Below are positions 1 through 5,204 of a stretch of 6,237 bases of DNA, piece after piece. The stretch lies in NCBI GenBank assembly GCA_007125255.1, contig SLDM01000402.1, forward strand, positions 1 to 6,237, given 5' to 3'. The DNA comes from Phycisphaerales bacterium. GTDB taxonomy: Bacteria > Planctomycetota > Phycisphaerae > Phycisphaerales > SM1A02. How positions within the stretch are numbered: the stretch's first letter is position 1; every line of letters starts with the position of its first letter. Under the pieces are notes generated by a model. That model saw only the letters and a program-made list of their open reading frames with translations. It was not told the origin of the DNA and ran no database searches. Position numbers and translations under genes: made by a program.

Positions 1-131
1 ATGAGCTGCTCTTCGAGCGAGCGGTTGGCCGAAAGCAGGCTGTCGTACCGATCCTGGGGAACGCAGCCGACGGCCAGAATGGGCAGGCCGGCCAGCAGGG
101 TCACGATGAGGCGGGTGGAGGTGCGCTTCAT
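1..131 (-). CDS. N-terminus of a lipoprotein, probably OmpA/Pal-like (partial)
   Basis: Read on the minus strand from the ATG at 131, this gives 43 codons with no stop before the window edge. The product begins MKRTSTRLIVTLLAG: a basic start, a hydrophobic stretch at residues 8-21, and a lipobox-like LAVGC with the lipidated Cys at residue 23. That predicts export and anchoring as a lipoprotein. The mature start, CVPQDRYDSLLSANRSLEEQ, looks like the beginning of a coiled coil and resembles the N-termini of planctomycete OmpA-family lipoproteins that link the outer envelope to peptidoglycan. The OmpA domain itself would lie outside the window, so the family is inference. A GAGGA Shine-Dalgarno sequence lies 7 bases upstream, which makes this the only gene here with a clear ribosome site. 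It is transcribed away from the amidohydrolase. Confidence 0.72.
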   Translation of the reverse strand, partial: MKRTSTRLIVTLLAGLPILAVGCVPQDRYDSLLSANRSLEEQL

Positions 132-288
132 GGGGTTATCCTCAAGGGAGCGTCGATCGTTTTTCTCTTCTGGTCGGCAGGAAGTCCCGACGCCACAAGG
201 CTCTATGCTATGCGAAACGAGCCCGGAGCGTCGAATCACGCCCGGGGTCGTATCGGCATCTCACCGCTTCTTTCATGAGCATCCCGCC
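132..288. promoter_or_regulatory. divergent intergenic region, expected to hold promoters for both flanking genes
   Basis: This spacer separates the start codons of the minus-strand lipoprotein gene and the plus-strand amidohydrolase, so at least one promoter in each direction is expected. The only AT-richer patches are around 165-175 and the TATGCTATG at 204-212. TATGCT (204-209) could be a plus-strand -10 element, and TAGCAT in the complement of the same patch could be a minus-strand one. No convincing -35 accompanies either, so exact promoter positions are not supported. Confidence 0.35.
139..143 (-). promoter_or_regulatory. Shine-Dalgarno sequence of the lipoprotein gene
   Basis: On the minus strand the bases read GAGGA, followed by 7 bases (TAACCCC) and then the ATG at 131. 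Motif and spacing are canonical and fix the start of the lipoprotein gene. No other gene in the window has a comparable site. Confidence 0.65.
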
Positions 289-1671
289 ATGTCCGCTTCC
301 CACGAGTACATCTTCGCCGGAGCCGCCGCCGACGCCCGCGGCGGAACGCGGCGATCCGTCCTGGTAGAGCTCACCGATGGCCGGATCACCGACGTCCGTC
401 AACAGCCCTCCACCGGCCCGGCGGAGCGGAACCGCAGGAACGCATCCACCGCCAACGATTCGACGGTCTCCGGCGCGGTCACCCGGATCGAGAGGCCCGG
501 CCACCTGCTTCTTCCGGCGCTGGTCAATGCCCATGCCCATCTCGACCTGAGCCATCTCGGCCCCCGCAGCTATTCCGGCGACTTCCGAGAGTGGATCGAG
601 TTGATCCGGTCGGAGCGGCGCACCGAGGATGACGCGATCGCCGAGGCCGTCCGGCAGGGGCTGGAACTCGCCCGCGCGGGCGGCACGGGGGCCGTCGGCG
701 ATATCGCCGGGATGGCCTCTTTCGCGCCGGGCCGGGCCATGCGCGAAGCCGGCATGCCCGGGGTGAGTTTTCTCGAGCTTTTCGGTATCGGCCGGTCGGA
801 GGCCTCCGTGCCCGAGACGCTGCGTCGCCTGAGGGCGCAGATCGATGAGGAAGACGAAGCGGGCCGGACGCGCTTCGGCCTGCAGCCCCATGCCCCATAC
901 TCCTGTTCCCTCGCGACCTTCGCCCGCGCCGCCGCGACCGGGCTGCCGCTGGCCACCCATCTGGCGGAGACGCCCGCGGAGGTGGAGTTCACCGCGGCCG
1001 GCACCGGTCCCTTCCGGGAGATGCTCGAGTCCTTCGGACTCTGGGAGGAGTCGATCCGGGTCTCCGGCCACCCTCCGGTCCGCCACCTCATGGAAGTGCT
1101 GCGGGCGCAACCCGCGCTGCTCGCGCACGTCAATTACGCGGAGCGGGCGGAGCTGGAACTGCTGGCGTCCACCGGCTGCCGGGTGGTCTACTGTCCCCGC
1201 GCGACGGCCTACTTCGGGCACCACGGTGAGGGCAGAACGGAACACCGATACCGGGAGATGCTCGATCTCGGTCTCCCCGTCGCGCTGGGTACGGACAGCC
1301 TGGTGTGTCTCGACACGCCGGACCGGATCGGCGTCCTCGATGAGATGCGCCTGCTCTACCGCCGTGACCGGACCGATCCGCACCGGCTGCTGACCATGGC
1401 GACGACCCACGGGGCGAACGCGCTGGGACTGAAGCCCTCGGCCGCCACGCTGCAACCTGGTGCCGGCGCCACGCTCGGCATCATCGCCCTGCCGTTCGAT
1501 GTCAACGACGCGCGCGATCCGCTGGCGCAGGTGCTCCTGCGCGATGAAGCGCCGGAGTGGATCGTCGGCCCGACGGACCGCGCCGAGTTCTTCGCGACCG
1601 CGCCGGTTCGGGCCGCGCCGGGCTCCGGCGATGAGCCTTCCCCCGACCGTCCGCGCAACCTCTCTTCATAA
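289..1671 (+). CDS. metal-dependent amidohydrolase of the ATZ/TRZ deaminase type, possibly aminodeoxyfutalosine deaminase
   Basis: The product is a 460-residue cytosolic hydrolase with a short beta-sandwich start and a TIM-barrel core. The visible residues match the ATZ/TRZ and SAH/MTA-deaminase pattern. Metal ligands are H82 and H84 in NAHAHLD, H224 in HLAE and D336 in LGTDS. Substrate or catalytic residues are H201 in PHAPYS, E227 of HLAE and H280 in AHVN. The CPRATAYFGH stretch (302-311) resembles planctomycete proteins annotated as aminodeoxyfutalosine deaminase, which converts aminodeoxyfutalosine to futalosine in the alternative menaquinone pathway. That substrate is inference; another purine-nucleoside or aryl deaminase is possible. 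The frame stays open upstream to base 1, but the family homology begins just after M97 of that frame, and the upstream part overlaps the divergent lipoprotein gene, so the start at 289 is chosen. It has no Shine-Dalgarno. A polar stretch at residues 42-64 looks like a local insertion. Confidence 0.93.
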   Translation: MSASHEYIFAGAAADARGGTRRSVLVELTDGRITDVRQQPSTGPAERNRRNASTANDSTVSGAVTRIERPGHLLLPALVNAHAHLDLSHLGPRSYSGDFREWIELIRSERRTEDDAIAEAVRQGLELARAGGTGAVGDIAGMASFAPGRAMREAGMPGVSFLELFGIGRSEASVPETLRRLRAQIDEEDEAGRTRFGLQPHAPYSCSLATFARAAATGLPLATHLAETPAEVEFTAAGTGPFREMLESFGLWEESIRVSGHPPVRHLMEVLRAQPALLAHVNYAERAELELLASTGCRVVYCPRATAYFGHHGEGRTEHRYREMLDLGLPVALGTDSLVCLDTPDRIGVLDEMRLLYRRDRTDPHRLLTMATTHGANALGLKPSAATLQPGAGATLGIIALPFDVNDARDPLAQVLLRDEAPEWIVGPTDRAEFFATAPVRAAPGSGDEPSPDRPRNLSS

Positions 1672-1693
1672 CCGATCTCCATGACCGATCCTC

Positions 1694-2308
1694 ATGACCG
1701 GACCGCGGAACCCATCCCCCGAACGCTGGACGGCGTATGACGCCGATGCGGTGACCGTCGCCCGCTCGCTGCTCGGGCAGCGACTGGTGCGCCTGGAGGG
1801 CGGCCATCGCCTGTCGGGGATCATCGTCGAAACCGAGGCGTATCTCGGCGCGGATGACCGCGCGGCCCACACCTACGGCGGGCGCCGCACCGCGCGGAAC
1901 GAGTCGATGTACCTCGCCGGCGGTCATGCGTACGTCTACTTCATCTACGGCATGCACTACTGTCTGAACGCCGTCTGCGGCCGCGCGGGAGAGGGAACCG
2001 CCGTCCTGCTACGGGCGCTCGCGCCGGAGGAGGGCCTGGAGATCATGCGAACCCGGCGGCCGGCGGCGCGGCGTGACCGGGAGCTCTGTTCCGGCCCCGC
2101 CCGGCTCACCGCGGCGCTGAACATCGACCGGGCACTCGACGGAATCGATCTGCGAACGCATCCGCAACTCTGGATCGAGCCCGCCGCGCCGGTCGGGGAA
2201 GGGCGCATCCGGTCTCGTCCCCGCATCGGGGTCGCCTCCGCCGGGAGCTGGGCGGAGAAGCCGCTGCGCTTTCTCATCGATGGGTGCCGACATGTCTCCC
2301 GGCCCTGA
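1694..2308 (+). CDS. 3-methyladenine DNA glycosylase, AAG/MPG family
   Basis: The 204-residue product is a base-excision repair enzyme that flips alkylated or deaminated purines out of DNA and cleaves the N-glycosidic bond. It spans the usual length of bacterial AAG proteins. Comparison with the human enzyme places the catalytic Glu at E48 in VETEAYLG (human E125), with Y50 and H59 matching Y127 and H136. In YVYFIYGMHYCLN, Y85 corresponds to the intercalating Y162 and N92 to N169. The downstream LLRALAPEEG, GPARLTAALNI and PRIGV motifs are also family signatures, so the protein looks intact and active. It starts 22 bases after the amidohydrolase stop and is probably co-transcribed with it. 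No Shine-Dalgarno is present. An ATG at 1681 is in another frame and was not used. Confidence 0.95.
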   Translation: MTGPRNPSPERWTAYDADAVTVARSLLGQRLVRLEGGHRLSGIIVETEAYLGADDRAAHTYGGRRTARNESMYLAGGHAYVYFIYGMHYCLNAVCGRAGEGTAVLLRALAPEEGLEIMRTRRPAARRDRELCSGPARLTAALNIDRALDGIDLRTHPQLWIEPAAPVGEGRIRSRPRIGVASAGSWAEKPLRFLIDGCRHVSRP

Positions 2309-2315
2309 AACGCCG

Positions 2316-2365
2316 TTCCCGCGGCGGGGGCGGGAAAGGGCGGATCGTTTATTTTTCCGCTTTTC
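2316..2365 (+). terminator. hairpin followed by a T-rich stretch after the glycosylase gene
   Basis: TTCCCGC (2316-2322) and GCGGGAA (2330-2336) form a perfect 7-base inverted repeat with a 7-base loop, starting 7 bases after the glycosylase stop. A T-rich run (GTTTATTTTT) follows about 10 bases later. A second, weaker pair, GCGGA (2340-2344) and TCCGC (2356-2360), is followed by TTTT. The position fits a transcription end for the amidohydrolase-glycosylase unit, but the T run is not directly against the main stem, so this is a tentative call. Confidence 0.35.
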
Positions 2366-2472
2366 CGGTGGCACCGGCCGATATGATGCTCCCGCACGAG
2401 ACGCGCTCAACACCTCGGGCCCGCCACCGCGGCGGGAAGAAGGTCGCGCGGGAACCCGGACCGGCACCGAGC

Positions 2473-2478
2473 TAGAAT
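2473..2478 (+). promoter_or_regulatory. candidate -10 element close to the start codon of the small conserved protein
   Basis: TAGAAT matches the sigma-70 -10 consensus at five of six positions and lies in otherwise GC-rich sequence. Only 8 bases separate it from the ATG at 2487, so transcription would begin at or next to the start codon, giving a leaderless mRNA. This agrees with the absence of a Shine-Dalgarno. No good -35 is visible 16-18 bases upstream. Confidence 0.4.
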
Positions 2479-2486
2479 ACCCCGTC

Positions 2487-2906
2487 ATGTCGCAACCGGA
2501 AGTCAACCTGAAAGAGATGCTCTCCAAGGCGGGACCGTATCCGCTCGCGGCGTACAACTTCGTGCGCGAAGGGCTCGGCTACACGGTTGAACAGTCGCAG
2601 GGCGACGTTCATGATCTCGGGCAACTTCCCGATGACAGCCAGCACATCACCGGACAACAGCTCTGTCTGGGACTGCGTGACTACGCCATCGACCAGTACG
2701 GCATGCTGGCGCCCTCCGTGCTCGGGCACTGGAACATTCACCGGACGGACGACTTCGGTCGCATCGTCTTCGCCATGATCGACGCCGGGCTGATGAGCAA
2801 GACCGACGAAGACACCATCGATGACTTCCGCGCGGTGTACAACTTCCAGGAAGCGTTCAGCCGCGAACAACTGCGCGCCCATCTGACCTGTCGTGTGGAA
2901 GCGTGA
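2487..2906 (+). CDS. Minf_1886-type conserved protein of Planctomycetes and Verrucomicrobia, function unknown
   Basis: The 139-residue soluble product has no signal peptide or membrane segment. It matches what I recall of the Minf_1886 / Planctomycetes-Verrucomicrobia-restricted hypothetical family: YPLAAYNFVREGLGYTV near the start, HITGQQLCLGLRDYAIDQYG in the middle, then a VLGHWNIHRTDDFGRIVF segment and an acidic, aromatic end with DDFRAVYNFQEAF. No catalytic motif is recognisable, and the biochemical role is unknown. The start at 2487 is preferred because the conserved region begins about 10 residues later; the upstream part of the open frame is non-conserved, Arg/Gly-rich translation of the spacer. 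A -10-like TAGAAT stands 8 bases upstream, suggesting its own, possibly leaderless, transcript. The repeat-bearing spacer follows 8 bases after the stop. Confidence 0.92.
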   Translation: MSQPEVNLKEMLSKAGPYPLAAYNFVREGLGYTVEQSQGDVHDLGQLPDDSQHITGQQLCLGLRDYAIDQYGMLAPSVLGHWNIHRTDDFGRIVFAMIDAGLMSKTDEDTIDDFRAVYNFQEAFSREQLRAHLTCRVEA

Positions 2907-2913
2907 TTGGAGG

Positions 2914-2950
2914 AAGCGACGGAGCGACGGAGGGGCGAAGCGACGAAGGG
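2914..2950 (+). repeat. left arm of a 37-base inverted repeat made of 8-base units
   Basis: The arm parses into units of eight: AAGCGACG, GAGCGACG, GAGGGGCG, AAGCGACG and the partial AAGGG. It starts 7 bases after the stop of the small conserved protein. Against the reverse complement of 3116-3152 it matches at 36 of 37 positions; the only difference is G at 2921-2922 region versus A in the partner. Confidence 0.85.
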
Positions 2951-3115
2951 TAGGATTAAGGTAGCGCGGGATCGAGGGGGCGCGAAGGATCCGTTTTGTA
3001 AATCAGGCGCAATTGGCGCGGGGCGAGCGACCTCGGCGGTGCGATTGTCGTTCCATACTTGCACGGCCGACGCCCGTCGGTCTCTGTTCGTTACACCCTG
3101 CTGCATGCCTGCTGT

Positions 3116-3152
3116 CCCTTCGTCGCTTCGCCCCTCCGTCGCTTCGTCGCTT
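3116..3152 (-). repeat. right arm of the 37-base inverted repeat
   Basis: Read on the minus strand, this arm has the same 8-base units as 2914-2950 with one substitution. The two arms could pair as a long stem in DNA or RNA, enclosing 165 bases. Beyond the arms the similarity continues only over a few bases (GAGGA) with a small gap. Confidence 0.85.
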
Positions 3153-3195
3153 TTCCTCTGGGCGCGCAACCACCGGCGAAGAACCGCAACTCAAC

Positions 3196-3223
3196 TTGCG
3201 TCCCCCACCGGGCCCGGTACGCT
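3196..3223 (+). promoter_or_regulatory. candidate promoter of the AI-2E family gene
   Basis: TTGCGT (3196-3201) as -35, a 16-base spacer, and TACGCT (3218-3223) as -10 form a plausible sigma-70 promoter. The -10 ends 6 bases before the ATG at 3230, so the transcript would begin at about the A of the start codon and be leaderless. There is no Shine-Dalgarno, which fits this reading. The match to consensus is moderate. Confidence 0.45.
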
Positions 3224-3229
3224 TTCGCC

Positions 3230-4678
3230 ATGGGGAACGGCCCGACCGATTCGAAAATGATCCAGGCGCCGGCACTGGCGAAACTGCACATCTGGCAGTT
3301 TCAGGCGGTGCGGGATGTGCTTCTCGTCATTGCCCTGATCGCGCTGGTCTGGCTCGGGTACGCGATGCGTTCCATCACCGTTCCACTGCTGGTCGCGCTG
3401 CTGCTGGCGTACCTCTTCGAGCCGCTGGTCGCGTGGATGACGCGACATCCGAAGATCTCCCGTCCCGTCGCGGTCGGAGGATTGCTCGCCACCGTCGGCA
3501 CGATCCTCGTGGTGATCGTGTTCCTGGTCGCGAGCGTGCTGATCAACGAAACCAACAAGCTCATCAACGAGATCCGTGAAGGGCGGATGCAGGAACGCCT
3601 CGTCGCGCTGCAGGAGTTTCTCCCCGAGACGCAACGGGAACAGTTCGAACAGTGGTTCAACTGGCTCCTTCCCGAACCGATCGCCGACGAGGAGGATTCG
3701 CTGGAGGAACTGCTCGAACAGTGGGTGCCAGCCGAAGAGAGGGCCGAGGATGAGGACGAAAGCGATGAGGACGATCGCGAATCCGACGAGGAAGCCCTGG
3801 CCCGGGAATCCGGTGAAGAGGCCGAGGCAGCTGAGGATCTCGACGAGGAACTGATTCAGGAACGCCTGACCGAGGAACGTCTGCGGGCGATCGTGCGCGA
3901 TGAGCTGCGGCAACGCGACACCGAAGGTGAACGGCCCGAAGCCGGCACCGGCTGGGGACCGGCGAACTGGTTCGGCGTGGCCCGGGGCGGGGCCGGGGCG
4001 GTGATGAGCTTTATCGGCGGGCTGATCACCATCGGGTTCATCCTCTTCCTGATTCCGTTCTACTTCTTCTTTTTCAGCATCTCCTTTCCGAGGATCACCG
4101 AGTTCGGCCGCAGTCTCGTGCCGGAGAAACAGAAGTCGCGCACCCTGGAACTGCTCGGCAAGATGGACCGGGTGATCGCGGCGTTCGTGCGCGGCCAGTT
4201 CACCATCGGGCTGATCATGGGCGTGCTCTTCGCGATCGGCTGGTCCCTCTGCGGCGTGCCGTACGCGATCGTCATCGGACTGGTCACCGGCATCTTCTGT
4301 ATCGTGCCCTACCTGGGCGTGATCGGCCTGCCGGTGGCGGTCGGCATGCTCCTGGCCTACAGCTTCGAGCCGGGAACCGGGTTCGCCATGCCGGTCTGGC
4401 AGATCCTGCTCTTCCCCACGCTGGTTTACACCGCGGTGCAGTTGCTGGAGAGCTACGTCCTCACGCCGACGATCGCGGGCAAGGTCACGAATCTCGATCC
4501 GGTCACGATCGTGGTCGCGGTACTGGCCGGGGGATCGATCATGGGGATCTACGGCATGCTGCTGGCGGTCCCGACCGCGGCGTGCCTGAAGATCCTGATT
4601 CGCGAGGTTCTCCTGCCGAAGATCCGCGCCTGGACGAAGGGCGAAGCGGCCGATCCCCTGCCGATCGGCGATGAATGA
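3230..4678 (+). CDS. AI-2E family (UPF0118/PerM-like) inner-membrane transporter with an acidic insertion
   Basis: The 482-residue product is an integral inner-membrane protein. Hydrophobic segments lie at about 30-46, 50-68, 80-105, 256-284, 322-340, 343-360, 362-378, 388-405 and 425-455. The VPLLVALLLAYLFEPLV start, the RGQFTIGLIMGVLFAIG segment, the IVPYLGVIGLPV segment, ESYVLTPTIAGK and the GIYGMLLAVPTAACLKI ending are hallmarks of the AI-2E exporter/permease family. Family members include TqsA, YdiK and PerM, and some export autoinducer-2 or sodium; the substrate here cannot be told. Typical members are about 330-400 residues. The excess lies between the third and fourth hydrophobic segments: residues 151-210 contain 31 Asp/Glu in 60. 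The start at 3230 is chosen because upstream codons translate the repeat spacer. A candidate promoter abuts the ATG. It is probably transcribed alone. Confidence 0.92.
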   Translation: MGNGPTDSKMIQAPALAKLHIWQFQAVRDVLLVIALIALVWLGYAMRSITVPLLVALLLAYLFEPLVAWMTRHPKISRPVAVGGLLATVGTILVVIVFLVASVLINETNKLINEIREGRMQERLVALQEFLPETQREQFEQWFNWLLPEPIADEEDSLEELLEQWVPAEERAEDEDESDEDDRESDEEALARESGEEAEAAEDLDEELIQERLTEERLRAIVRDELRQRDTEGERPEAGTGWGPANWFGVARGGAGAVMSFIGGLITIGFILFLIPFYFFFFSISFPRITEFGRSLVPEKQKSRTLELLGKMDRVIAAFVRGQFTIGLIMGVLFAIGWSLCGVPYAIVIGLVTGIFCIVPYLGVIGLPVAVGMLLAYSFEPGTGFAMPVWQILLFPTLVYTAVQLLESYVLTPTIAGKVTNLDPVTIVVAVLAGGSIMGIYGMLLAVPTAACLKILIREVLLPKIRAWTKGEAADPLPIGDE

Positions 4679-4687
4679 GACGTTTTT

Positions 4688-4974
4688 CGGGTCAGATCCG
4701 GGTGAGCAAAGCATTCACCGCGGAGGACGCGGAGAGCGCGGAGAAGGGCAGAGGAGCGATGTACTGAAGTGACGAAGGAACGAAGTGGGAGAATGGAGGC
4801 GCCAGCCCCCCCGCCGAACCCTTCGTGCCGTTGCCGGGCCTTCTCAACCTTGCCGGTCACTCAAAGCACATTCCTGATCGATCATGCCAGCGAGACTTCT
4901 CACCCCTTTTTCGCGTCCTCTCCGCATCCTCTGTGTCCTCCGCGTGAATCGCCAACACGCCCGAATCTGATCCG
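4688..4974. repeat. imperfect terminal-inverted-repeat element with 9-base units in its arms
   Basis: The left arm (about 4688-4745) and the reverse complement of the right arm (about 4911-4974) align in the same order. The outermost 15 bases (CGGGTCAGATCCGGG against CGGATCAGATTCGGG) match at 13. Then follow 10 spacer positions with little identity, a shared ATTCA, a one-base gap, and a shared CGCGGAGGA. Inward, both arms break into 9-base units: CGCGGAGGA, CGCGGAGAG, CGCGGAGAA on the left; CGCGGAGGA, CACAGAGGA, TGCGGAGAG on the right. The whole is 287 bases, has no open frame worth calling, and starts 10 bases after the transporter stop. It resembles a small non-autonomous or fold-back element, but no target duplication is evident. 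Confidence 0.6.
4767..4796 (+). repeat. short run of 8-base units inside the second spacer
   Basis: The stretch parses as AAGTGACG, AAGGAACG, AAGTGGGA and the partial GAATGG. The period and the AAG-N-GACG pattern match the arms of the first spacer's inverted repeat, although individual bases have diverged. It lies within the interior of the 9-base-unit element, so both repeat types occur together here. Confidence 0.5.
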
Positions 4975-5204
4975 GGATTGGTATGAGACCTGATCGATCT
5001 CGGAGAAAGTCCGGGCTTTGCGCGATCCGCGGCCACGCTTTTCCCGGATCACAAGGTGTTCACACGCCCCACCGCCCCCGACCGCGATTCCAACCTGGCT
5101 TCGATCCTGATTCCCATCCGGATCTCCTTCCGGTCTCGTTTCCCTGGGGAGGGCGGCGGCCCGAGTTTTTTCCCGAAAGAACACCTTCCGAAAGTCCCCC
5201 GCCC
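4975..5204. other. leader region upstream of the secreted protein gene, with possible hairpins
   Basis: Together with the repeat element before it, this completes a gene-free stretch from 4679 to 5204. It contains mutually exclusive pairings: TCCGGG (5010-5015) with CCCGGA (5043-5048), or GATCCG (5024-5029) with CGGATC (5045-5050). A pyrimidine-rich tract follows, then a GC hairpin with six T's at 5151-5171. I recognise no known riboswitch or small RNA, and no clear promoter. Confidence 0.4.
5151..5171 (+). terminator. short GC hairpin with six T's just before the secreted protein gene
   Basis: GGGC (5151-5154) and GCCC (5159-5162) form a 4-base stem with a 4-base loop. CTCG (5136-5139) and CGAG (5162-5165) offer an alternative outer pairing. 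TTTTTT occupies 5166-5171. The layout resembles an intrinsic terminator or attenuator 33 bases before the ATG at 5205, but the stem is short. Confidence 0.3.

Larger units (their letters stand above)
2907..3229. other. 323-base gene-free spacer with an inverted repeat at its core
   Basis: This spacer lies between the small conserved protein and the AI-2E family gene. It holds two 37-base arms in inverted orientation around a 165-base central segment. The centre contains small hairpins, the clearest being CCGACG-CC-CGTCGG at 3067-3080, but no recognisable RNA gene. The open frames crossing it translate the repeats into low-complexity Arg/Ser/Gly-rich sequence and are not credible genes. The last 35 bases carry the candidate promoter of the next gene. 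Confidence 0.7.

Noticed and set aside
1..288. Upstream extension of the amidohydrolase frame to base 1
   Set aside because: The extra 96 residues are low-complexity, overlap the divergent lipoprotein gene and precede the normal start of the amidohydrolase fold.
208..1455. 415-codon open frame on the minus strand opposite the amidohydrolase
   Set aside because: It lies wholly antisense to a gene with all expected catalytic motifs. Its translation is Arg/Gly/Gln-rich without any recognisable domain, as expected of a shadow in GC-rich sequence.
2370..2390. Sigma-54-type promoter suggested by TGGCAC at about 2368-2373
   Set aside because: The required GC of the -12 element is not at the correct distance, and the ATATGATG that follows does not fit.
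3007..3019. Small inverted repeat GCGC-AATTG-GCGC as an operator
   Set aside because: Four-base GC arms are expected by chance in sequence of this composition, and no regulator gene or second copy supports it.
2914..3152. CRISPR array
   Set aside because: The units are 8 bases, contiguous and degenerate, with no spacers between them and no cas genes nearby.
2907..3260. 117-codon plus-strand open frame across the first repeat spacer
   Set aside because: It translates the octamer repeats, shows no domain, and overlaps the promoter and start of the AI-2E family gene.
3191..4714. 507-codon open frame on the minus strand opposite the AI-2E family gene
   Set aside because: The product is a His/Asp/Arg/Gln-rich low-complexity chain mirroring the membrane protein codons. 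The plus-strand reading has clear family signatures.
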